From Calliopsis andreniformis (lineage: Eukaryota; Arthropoda; Insecta; Hymenoptera; Andrenidae): a stretch of 64,000 nt of DNA. The notes under the pieces are model-generated. The model had not been told where the DNA came from, ran no database searches, and saw nothing but the letters and a program-made list of their open reading frames with translations. This document shows, one piece after another, positions 55,375 to 64,000 of this stretch. Position 1 is the first letter of the stretch; each line of letters begins with the position of its first letter. Where the stretch lies: NCBI RefSeq assembly GCF_051401765.1, contig NW_027480595.1, forward strand, positions 842,676-906,675. The letters run 5' to 3'. Made by a program: the position numbers and the translations under genes.

Positions 55375-56211
55375 GAGCATTGAGGATTGAGGATTGCGGA
55401 TAGAAGATTGAGGATTGGGTATTGCGGATTGAACATTGAGGATTGAGGATTGAGGATTGAAGATTGAGAATTGGGTATTCAGGATTGAAGAATGAGGATT
55501 GAGGATTGAGGATTGAGTATTGAGGATTGAAGACTGAGTGTTGAGGGTTGAGTGAAGAGAATTGATGTTTGTGGATAGAGATTTGAAGATTGCAGATTGA
55601 GTATTGAGTATTGAAAACTGTGAATTGATGATATTCTCTTGAGGATTGAGGATTGACAACTGATTGTTGAGGACTGAGGGCTGAAGGTTGAGGATTCAGG
55701 ATTGAGGATTCAGGATTGTGGATTGAGGATTGAGGATTGAGAATTGAAGATTGAGGATTGAGTATTGAGGATTGAGGATTGAGGATTCAGGATTGAAGAT
55801 TGAGTACTGAGGATTGAAGGTTAAGATTGAGGATTGAGGATTGAGGATTGAGGATTGAGGATTGAGGATTCAAGATTGAGTGTTGAGGATTGAAGATTGA
55901 GGATTGAGGATTGAGGGTTGTGGATTGAGGACGAGGACTGAGGGTTGAGTATTGATGTTTGAAGTCTGAGGATTCAGGATTGAAGATTGAGTATTGAGGA
56001 TAGAAGATTGAGGATTGAGGATTGTCGATTAAGGATTGAGGATGAGGTCTGAGGGTTGAGGATTGAGGTTTGAGGACTGAGGACTGAGGATTGAGAATTA
56101 AGAATTGAGGATTGAGGATTGAGGATTGAAGATTGAGGATTGGGTATTGAGGATTGAAGAATGAGGATTGAGGATTGAGGATTGAGGATTGAGGATTGAA
56201 GATTGAGTATT
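55375..56211. repeat. 837-bp tandem unit, copy 3 of 3
   Basis: Marker at 55,630. The next GAGCATTGA, at 56,212, continues into GAAGCCTGACG rather than GGATTGAGG, so the tandem series ends there. Confidence 0.92.
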
Positions 56212-56424
56212 GAGCATTGAAGCCTGACGATTGGGGATTGAGGATTGAGGATTGAGGATTGAGGATTGAGGATTGAAGATTGAGAAGTGAGGATTGAAGA
56301 TTCACGATCGAGGATTGAGGATTGAGGATTGAGGATAGAGGATTGAAGAATGAGGATTGAGGATTGAGGATTGAAGATTGAGGATTGGGTATTGAGGATT
56401 GAAGAATGAGGATTGAGGATTGAG
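56212..56424. repeat. Short linker segment of the array, like 50,766 onward
   Basis: GAGCATTGAAGCCTGACG followed by GATTGGGG matches 50,766-50,800 (shift about 5,446 bp). It links the 837-bp series to the 2.5-kb pair. Confidence 0.7.
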
Positions 56425-58212
56425 GACTGAGGATTGAGGATTGAAGATTGAATATTGATGATTGAGATTGAGGATCGAGGATTGAGGGTTGTGGGTTGAG
56501 GACGAGGACTGAGTGTTGAGTATTGATGTTTGAGGTCTGAGGATTGAGGATTGAGGATTGAGGATTGAGGGTTGAGGATTGAGTATTGAGGATTGAGGAT
56601 TGAGGATTGAAGATTGAAAATTGATGATTGAACGTTGAGGATCGAGGATTGAGGGTTGTGGATTGAGTACGAGGGCTGAGGGTTGAGTATTGATGGTTGA
56701 GGTCTGAGGATTGAGGATTGAGGATTGAGGATTGATGATTGAGGATTCAGGATTGAGGATTGAAGGTTGAGGATTGGGTATTGAGGATTGAAGAATGATG
56801 ATTGAGGATTGAGGGTTGAGGATTGAGGATTGAAGATTGAGTATTGAGGATTGAAGGTTGACGATTGAGGATTGAGGATTGAGGATTGAGGATTGAGGAT
56901 TGAGGATTGAGGATTGAAGATTGAGTATTGAGGATTGTAGATTGAGGATTGTGGATTGAGGATTGACGATTGATGATTGAAGATTGAGGATTGAGGATTG
57001 AGGATTGAGGATTGAGGATTGAGGATTGAAGATTGAGGATTGAGGATTGAGGATTGAAGATTGAGGATTGGGTATTGAGAATTGAAGAATGAGGACTGAG
57101 TATTGAGTATTGAGGATTGAGGATTGAAGATTGAGTATTGAGGATTGAAGATCGACGATTGAGGATTGAGGATTGAGGATTGAGGATTGAGGATTGAGGA
57201 TTGAGGATTGAAGATTGAGAATTGGGGATTGAAGATTGAGGATTGAGGATTGAGGATTGAAGATTGCGTACTGAGGATTGAAGATTAAGATTGAGGATTG
57301 AGGATTGAGGATTGAGGATTGAGGATTGAGGATTCAAGATTGAGTATTCAGGATTGAAGATTGAGGATTGAGGATTGAGGATTGAGGATTGAGGATTGGA
57401 GATTGAGTACTGAGGATTGAATATTAAGATTGACGATTGAGGATTGAGGATTGAGGATTGAGGATTGAGGATTGAGGATTGAAGATTGAGGATTGCGTAT
57501 TGAGGATAGAACATTGAGGATTGAGGATTGAGTATTGAGGATTGAGGATTGAGGATTGAAGATTGAATATTGATGATTGAATATTGAGGATTGAGGATTG
57601 ATGGTTGTGGATTGAGGACGAGGACTGAGGGTTGAGTATTGCTGTTTGAGGTCTGAGGATTGAGGATTGAGAATTGAGGATTGAGGATTGAGGATTGAAG
57701 ACTGAGAATTGGGTATTGAGGATTGAAGGATGAGGATTGAGGATTGAGGACTGAGGACTGAGGATTGAGGATTGAGGATTGAAGATTAAGATTGAGGATT
57801 GAGGATTGAGGATTGAGGATTGAGGATTGAGGATTGAGGATTGAAGATTGAGGATTGCGTATTGAGGATAGAACATTGAGGATTGAGTATTGAGTATTGA
57901 GGATTGAGGATTGAGGATTGACGATTGAATATTGATGATTGAAGATTGAGGATCGAGGATTGAGGGTTGTGGATTGAGGACGAGGACTAACGGTTGAGTA
58001 TTGATGTTTGATGTCTGAGGATTGAGGATTGAGGATTGAGGATTGAGGATTGAGGATTGAGGATTGCGGATTGAAGATTGAGGATTGGGTATTGAGGATT
58101 GAAGAATGAGGATTGAGGATTGAGGATTGAGGATTGAGGAATGAGGATTGAGGATTGAAGATTGAGGATTGGGTATTGAGGATTGAAGAATGAGGATTGA
58201 GGATTGAGGATT
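56425..58212. repeat. Duplicated 1.79-kb block, copy 1 (period 2,518 bp)
   Basis: It matches 58,943-60,730 with few changes (for example GTTTGAGG near 56,528 against GTTTCAGG near 59,046). It includes the rare GAGTACGAGGGCTGAGG element, which also starts the 3.59-kb units, so it shares ancestry with 41.1-41.8 kb. Confidence 0.88.
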
Positions 58213-58942
58213 GAGGATTGAAGATTGAGTATTGAGCATTGAAGCCTGACGATTGAGGATTGAGGATTGAGGATTGAGGATTGAGGATTGAGGATTGAAG
58301 ATTGAGTATTGAGGATTGACGATTGAGGATTGATGATTGAGGATTGAAGATTGAGGACTGAGTGTTGAGGGTTGAGTGATGAGAATTGATGTTTGTGGAT
58401 TGAGATTTGAAGATTGAAGAATAGGGATTGAGTATTGAAAACTGTGAATTGAGGATATTCTATGGAGGACTGAGGATTGACAATTGATTGTTGAGGACTG
58501 AGGGCTGAAGATTGAGGATTCAGGATTGAGGATTAGGGATTGAGTTTTGAGGACTGAGGATTGATGGTTGAGGGTTGTGCGTTGAATATTGAGGGTTGAG
58601 TGATGAGAATTGATGTTTGTGGATAGAGATTTGAAGATTGCAGGCTGAGTATTGAGTATTGAAACCAGTGAATTGAGGATATTCTATTGACGATTGAGGA
58701 TTCACAACTGATTGTTGAAGTCTGAGGGCTGAATATTGGGGGTTCAGGATTGTGGATTCAGGATTGAGGTTTGAGGACTGAGGAATGAGGATTGAGGATT
58801 GAAGATTGAGTACTGAGGATTGAAGATTAAGATTGAGGATTGAGGATTGAGGATTGAGGATTGAGGATTGAGGATTGAGGATTGAAGATTGAGGATTGCG
58901 TATTCAGGATAGAACATTGAGGATTGAGGATTTAGTATTGAG
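58213..58942. repeat. Spacer between the two 1.79-kb blocks
   Basis: It matches about 52,200-52,860 (6,082-bp shift) and about 0.19-0.92 kb, and carries the marker pair at 58,454/58,678. The right-hand copy after 60,730 does not repeat it, so the duplication is a block-spacer-block arrangement within the part I can see. Confidence 0.8.
58367..58754. repeat. Paired marker module, lineage 1
   Basis: GATATTCT at 58,454 and 58,678. It has TATGGAGGAC as in the pairs at 341 and 52,285; the second member has a private ACCAGTGAATTG where others have ACCTGTGAATTG. Confidence 0.85.
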
Positions 58943-60730
58943 GACTGAGGATTGAGGATTGAAGATTGAATATTGATGATTGAGATTGAGGATCGAGGAT
59001 TGAGGGTTGTGGGTTGAGGACGAGGACTGAGTGTTGAGTATTGATGTTTCAGGTCTGAGGATTGAGGATTGAGGATTGAGGATTGAGGGTTGAGGATTGA
59101 GTATTGAGGATTGAGGATTGAGGATTGAAGATTGAAAATTGATGATTGAACGTTGAGGATCGAGGATTGAGGGTTGTGGATTGAGTACGAGGGCTGAGGG
59201 TTGAGTATTGATGGTTGAGGTCTGAGGATTGAGGATTGAGGATTGAGGATTGATGATTGAGGATTCAGGATTGAGGATTGAAGGTTGAGGATTGGGTATT
59301 GAGGATTGAAGAATGATGATTGAGGATTGAGGGTTGAGGATTGAGGATTGAAGATTGAGTATTGAGGATTGAAGGTTGACGATTGAGGATTGAGGATTGA
59401 GGATTGAGGATTGAGGATTGAGGATTGAGGATTGAAGATTGAGTATTGAGGATTGTAGATTGAGGATTGTGGATTGAGGATTGACGATTGATGATCGAAG
59501 ATTGAGGATTGAGGATTGAGGATTGAGGATTGAGGATTGAGGATTGAAGATTGAGGATTGAGGATTGAGGATTGAAGATTGAGGATTGGGTATTGAGAAT
59601 TGAAGAATGAGGACTGAGTATTGAGTATTGAGGATTGAGGATTGAAGATTGAGTATTGAGGATTGAAGATCGACGATTGAGGATTGAGGATTGAGGATTG
59701 AGGATTGAGGATTGAGGATTGAGGATTGAAGATTGAGAATTGGGGATTGAAGATTGAGGATTGAGGATTGAGGATTGAAGATTGCGTACTGAGGATTGAA
59801 GATTAAGATTGAGGATTGAGGATTGAGGATTGAGGATTGAGGATTGAGGATTCATGATTGAGTATTCAGGATTGAAGATTGAGGATTGAGGATTGAGGAT
59901 TGAGGATTGAGGATTGGAGATTGAGTACTGAGGATTGAATATTAAGATTGACGATTGAGGATTGAGGATTGAGGATTGAGGATTGAGGATTGAGGATTGA
60001 AGATTGAGGATTGCGTATTGAGGATAGAACATTGAGGATTGAGGATTGAGTATTGAGGATTGAGGATTGAGGATTGAAGATTGAATATTGATGATTGAAT
60101 ATTGAGGATTGAGGATTGATGGTTGTGGATTGAGGACGAGGACTGAGGGTTGAGTATTGCTGTTTGAGGTCTGAGGATTGAGGATTGAGAATTGAGGATT
60201 GAGGATTGAGGATTGAAGACTGAGAATTGGGTATTGAGGATTGAAGGATGAGGATTGAGGATTGAGGACTGAGGACTGAGGATTGAGGATTGAGGATTGA
60301 AGATTAAGATTGAGGATTGAGGATTGAGGATTGAGGATTGAGGATTGAGGATTGAGGATTGAAGATTGAGGATTGCGTATTGAGGATAGAACATTGAGGA
60401 TTGAGTATTGAGTATTGAGGATTGAGGATTGAGGATTGACGATTGAATATTGATGATTGAAGATTGAGGATCGAGGATTGAGGGTTGTGGATTGAGGACG
60501 AGGACTAACGGTTGAGTATTGATGTTTGATGTCTGAGGATTGAGGATTGAGGATTGAGGATTGAGGATTGAGGATTGAGGATTGCGGATTGAAGATTGAG
60601 GATTGGGTATTGAGGATTGAAGAATGAGGATTGAGGATTGAGGATTGAGGATTGAGGAATGAGGATTGAGGATTGAAGATTGAGGATTGGGTATTGAGGA
60701 TTGAAGAATGAGGATTGAGGATTGAGGATT
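58943..60730. repeat. Duplicated 1.79-kb block, copy 2
   Basis: It is the partner of 56,425-58,212. The match ends near 60,730, where this copy reads GATGATTGAGGATCGAAG while copy 1 goes on to GAGCATTGAAGCC. Confidence 0.88.
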
Positions 60731-63359
60731 GATGATTGAGGATCGAAGATTGAGTATTGAGGATTGAAGATTGACGATTGAGGATTGAACATTGAGGACT
60801 GTGGATTCAGGATTGAAGATTGAGTATTGAGGATAGAAGATTGAGGATTGAGGATTGTCGATTAAGGATTGAGGATGAGGGCTGAGGGTTGAGGTTTGAG
60901 GTTTGAGGTCTGAGGACTGATGATTGAGGATTGAGAATTGAGGATTGAGGATTGAGGATTGAAGATTGAGGATTGGGTATTGAGGATTGAAGAATGATGA
61001 TTGAGGATTGAGGATTGAGGATTGAGGATTGAAGATTGAGCATTGAGCATTGAAGCCTGACGATTGAGGATTGAGGATTGAGGATTGAGGATTGAGGATG
61101 GGGGATTGAAGATTGAGTATTGAGGATTGAAGATTGAGGATTGATGATTGAGGATTGAAGATTGAGGACTGAGTGTTGAGGGTTGAGTGATGAGAATTGA
61201 TATTTGTGGATTGAGTTTTGAAGATTGAAGAATAGGGATTGAGTATTGAAAACTGTGAATTGAGGATATTCTATGGTGGACTGAGGATTGACAATTGATT
61301 GTTGAGGACTAAGGGCTGAAGATTGAGGATTCAGGATTAAGGATTAGGGATTGAGTTTTGAGGACTGAGGATTGATGGTTGAGGGTTGTGCGTTGAATAT
61401 TGAGGGTTGAGTGATGAGAATTAATGTTTGTGGAAAGAGATTTGAAGATTGCAGGCTGAGGATTGAGTATTGAAACCTGTGAATTGAGGATATTCTATTG
61501 ACGATTGAGGACACACAACTGATTGTTGAGGTCTGAGGGCTGAATATTGGGTGTTCAGGATTGTGGATTCAGGATTGAGGTTTGAGGACTGAGGATTGAG
61601 GCTTGAGGGTGAGGATTGAGGATTGAGGATTGAGGATTGAAGATTGAGGATTGCGTATTGAGGATAGAACAATGAGGATTGAGGATTGAGTATTGAGGAT
61701 TGAGGATTGAGGATTGAAGATTGAATATTGATGATTGAAGATTGAGGATCGAGGATTGAGGGTTGTGGATTGAGGACGAGGACTGAGGGTTGAGTATTGA
61801 TGTTTGAGGTCTGAGGATTGAGGAATGAGTATTGAGAATTGAGGATTGAGGTTTGAGGATTGAAGATTGAGGATTGGGTGTTGAGGATTGAAGAATGAGG
61901 GTTGAGGATTGAGGATTGAGGATTGAGGATTGAAGATTGAGTATTGAGGATTGAAGATTGAGGATTGAGGATTGAGGATTGAGGATTGTGAATTGAGGAT
62001 TGAGGATTGCGGATAGAAGATTGAGGATTGGGTATTGCGGATTGAACATTGAGGATTGAGGATTGAGGATTGAGGATTGAGGATTGAGGATTGAGAATTG
62101 AGGATTGAGGATTGAGGATTGAAGATTGAGGATTGGGTATTGAGGATTGAAGAATGAGGATTGAGGATTGAGGATTGAGGATTGAGGACTGAGGATTGAG
62201 GATTGAGGATTGAAGATTGAGGATTGAGGAGTGAGTATCGAAGATTGAGGATTTGTGACTGAGGATTGAAGATTGAGGATTGAGGATTGAGGATTGAGGA
62301 CTGAGGATTGAGGATTGAGGATTGAAGATTGAGGATTGGGTATTGAGGATTGAAGATTGAGGATTGAGGATTGAGGATTGAGGAATGAGGATTGAAGATT
62401 GAGTACTGAGGATTGAAGATTAAGGTTGAGGATTGAGGATAGAGGATTGAGAATTGAGGATTGAAGATTGAGGATTGCGTATTGAGGATAGAACATTGAG
62501 GATTGAGGATTGTGTATTGAGGATTGAGTATTGAGGATTCAAGATTGAATATTGATGATTGAAGATTGAGGATCGAGGATTGAGGGTTGTGGATTGAGGA
62601 CGAGGACTGAGGGTTGAGTATTGATGCTTGAGGTCTGAGGATTGTGGATTGAGGATTGAGAATTGAGGATTCAGGATTGAGGATTGAAGATTGAGGATTG
62701 GGTGTTGAGGATTGAAGAATGAGGATTGAGGATTGAGGATTGAGGATTGAGGATTGATGATTGAGTATTGAGGATTGAAGGTTGAGGATTGAGGATTGAG
62801 GATTGAGAATTGAGGATTGAGGATTGCGGATAGATGATTGAGGATTGGGTATTGCGGGTTGAACATTGAGGATTGAGGATTGAGGATTGAGGATTGAGGA
62901 TTGAGGACTGAAGATTGAATATTGATGATTGAATATTGAGGATTGAGGATTGATGGTTGTGGATTGAGGACGAGGACGGAGGGTTGAGTATTGCTGTTTG
63001 AGGTCTGAGGGTTGAGGAATGAGGATTGAGAATTGAGGATTGAGGATTGAGGATTGAAGATTGAGGATTGGGTATTGAGGATTGAAGAATGAGGATTGAG
63101 GATTGAGGATTGAGGATTGAGGATTGATGGTTGTGGATTGAGGACGAGGACTGAGGGTTGAGTATTGCTGTTTGAGGTCTGAGGATTGAGGATTGAGAAT
63201 TGAGGATTGAGGATTGAGGATAGAAGACTGAGAATTGGGTATTTAGTATTGAAGGATGAGGATTGAGGATTGAGTGTTGAGGATTGAGGATTGAGGATTG
63301 AAGATTAAGATTGAGGATTGAGGATTGAGGATTGAGAATTGAGGATTGAAGATTGAGGA
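60731..63359. repeat. Right segment homologous to about 47.3-49.4 kb
   Basis: The marker shift is 13,787 bp at 61,265/47,478 and falls to 13,627 bp by 62,420/48,793, so about 160 bp net are missing here relative to the 48-kb copy. Near 62,945 and 63,124 the GATGGTTGTGG plus GACGAG element occurs twice about 180 bp apart. No gene. Confidence 0.82.
61178..61565. repeat. Paired marker module, intermediate between lineages
   Basis: GATATTCT at 61,265 and 61,489. The first member has the lineage-2 TATGGTGGAC, but the second has the lineage-1 CCTGTGAATTG followed by the lineage-2 GGACACACAACTG. It is either ancestral to lineage 2 or a recombinant. Confidence 0.8.
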
Positions 63360-64000
63360 TTGCGTATTGAGGATAGAAACATTGAGGATTGAAGATTGAG
63401 TACTGAGGATTGAAGATTAAGATTGAGGATTGAGGATTGAGGATTGAGGATTGAGGATTGAGGATTGAAAGATTGAGGATTGCGTATTGAGGATAGAAAC
63501 ATTGAGGATTGAGGATTGAGTATTGAGGATTGAGGATTGAGGATTGAAGATTGAATATTGATGGATTGAAATATTGAGGATTGAGGATTGATGGTTGTGG
63601 ATTGAGGACGAGCACTGAGGGTTTGAGTATTGCTGTTTGAGGTATGAGGATTGAGGATTGAGAATTGAGGATTGAGGATTGAGGATTGAAGGACTGAGAA
63701 TTGGGTATTTAGGATTGAAGGATGAGGATCGAGGATTGAGTATTGAGGATTGAGGATTGAGGATTGAAGATTAAGATTGAGGATTGAGGATTGAGGATTG
63801 AGGATTGAGGATTGAGGATTGAGGATTGAGGATTGGAAGATTTGAGGATTGCGTATTGAGGGATAGAACATTGAGGATTGAGTATTGAGTATTGAGGATT
63901 GAGGATTGAGGATTGAGGATTGAAGATTGAAATATTGATGATTGAAGATTGAGGATCGAGGATTGTGGGTTTGTGGGGTTGAGGACGAGGGACTGACGGC
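63360..64000. repeat. Indel-rich end of the array, probably low-accuracy consensus
   Basis: The heptamer array continues, but single extra bases in homopolymers appear about every 50 bp: GATAGAAACATT (63,371 and 63,491), GAAAGATTG (about 63,467), GAAATATTG (about 63,568), GGGTTTGAG (about 63,620), GATTGGAAG (about 63,833), GATTTGAGG (about 63,840), GAGGGATAG (about 63,858), TGAAATATT (about 63,929) and GTTTGTGGGG (about 63,968). Equivalent places elsewhere lack these insertions. This pattern is typical of residual long-read errors near a contig end. Confidence 0.75.

Larger units (their letters stand above)
341..61565. repeat. Dispersed GATATTCT marker-module family (46 copies counted by eye)
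   Basis: This is the most diverged recurring element of the array. It reads as heptamers TGATGAG, AATTGAT, GTTTGTG, GATAGAG, ATTTGAA, then later AATTGAG, GATATTC, TATTGAG and AACTGAT, all in perfect 7-bp register. GATATTCT (or its register equivalent) starts at 428, 652, 2719, 2886, 5009, 5834, 6838, 7785, 8155, 8435, 8602, 11556, 12367, 13880, 14104, 17910, 18721, 20234, 20458, 23552, 25718, 26722, 27092, 30046, 30857, 34534, 35345, 36858, 37082, 39737, 42372, 43885, 44109, 45958, 47478, 47702, 50207, 52372, 52596, 53956, 54793, 55630, 58454, 58678, 61265 and 61489. Spacings recur exactly: 224 (nine times), 811 (four), 1513 (four), 1004, 947, 837, 370, 167. It may be only an old marker carried along by duplication, or a maintained binding site; the sequence alone does not decide. 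Confidence 0.85.
1..64000. repeat. Degenerate heptanucleotide satellite array, consensus GATTGAG, filling the window
   Basis: Reading in steps of seven from almost any point gives GATTGAG or a one- or two-base variant of it, over the full length and past both ends. The + strand is G-rich with almost no C (consensus 3 G, 2 A, 2 T, 0 C), so base skew is extreme and uniform. Pure-consensus runs are short, about nine units at most by eye (for example near 14,820, 48,420 and 51,090). Variants recur in fixed orders, which defines the higher-order units listed separately. Occasional 6-mers (GACGAG, GATGAG, GGTGAG, GATTAA) shift the register by one base. No stretch of non-repeat DNA was found, so every stretch over 300 bp without a gene holds this repeat. 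Function is unknown; a structural or selfish satellite is the plain reading. Confidence 0.98.

Noticed and set aside
1..64000. CRISPR array
   Set aside because: There is no alternation of a 25-40 bp direct repeat with unique spacers. Periodicity is 7 bp and the diverged stretches are themselves heptameric and recurrent.
1..64000. Telomere array
   Set aside because: TTGAGGA resembles TTTAGGG at five of seven positions but matches no known telomere repeat. The array is far more heterogeneous than telomeres, with complex higher-order units.

Overview
The whole 64 kb window is one tandem array of a degenerate 7-bp repeat, GATTGAG on the + strand (CTCAATC on the - strand). It runs off both ends of the window. 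I find no island of unique sequence, no credible protein-coding gene, no rRNA or tRNA, no insertion sequence and no CRISPR array. The many long open frames, all on the - strand, follow arithmetically from the repeat. The - strand heptamer has no stop codon in any frame, and because 7 and 3 are coprime all three frames give the same cyclic peptide L-N-P-Q-S-S-I. On the + strand a TGA recurs in every frame.

The array is organised at several levels. (1) Heptamers: mostly GATTGAG, mixed with one- or two-base variants (GATTGAA, TATTGAG, GACTGAG, GAATGAG, GGTTGAG, GATCGAG and others). Runs of pure consensus rarely pass about nine units. (2) Marker modules of strongly diverged heptamers that keep the 7-bp register. 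The clearest is a GATATTCT-bearing module counted by eye at 46 places, nine of them pairs exactly 224 bp (32 heptamers) apart. (3) Higher-order units that are tandemly duplicated: 6,354 bp (9.1-21.8 kb), 4,488 bp (27.8-36.7 kb), 3,586/3,593 bp (41.1-48.3 kb), 837 bp three times (53.7-56.2 kb), 2,518-bp period (56.4-60.7 kb) and about 1.0 kb (5.7-7.9 kb). (4) Long-range copies: 6.5-13.7 kb reappears at 25.4-32.2 kb, and about 16-25.4 kb reappears at about 32.6-41.8 kb. Copies differ by rare substitutions and by deletions whose lengths fit loss of whole heptamers.

Layout: 1-9.1 kb is an older mosaic of modules; 9.1-21.8 kb is the 6.35-kb tandem pair; 21.8-41.1 kb is built from long-range copies; 41.1-48.3 kb is the 3.59-kb pair; 48.3-53.7 kb is a mosaic; 53.7-60.7 kb holds the 837-bp triplet and the 2.5-kb pair; 60.7-64 kb resembles 47-49 kb. 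The last ~640 bp carry a cluster of single-base homopolymer insertions not seen elsewhere, which looks like unpolished long-read sequence near a contig end.

Organism: not decidable from this window. Heptanucleotide satellites are known in eukaryotes (for example Drosophila), and short heptanucleotide repeats are known in heterocystous cyanobacteria. An array of this size with higher-order structure fits eukaryotic satellite DNA better, but a bacterial or metagenomic origin is not excluded. Nothing here works together as genes; what can be described is repeat architecture and its turnover. Boundaries were found by reading and are good to about 10-30 bp unless a marker position is given.
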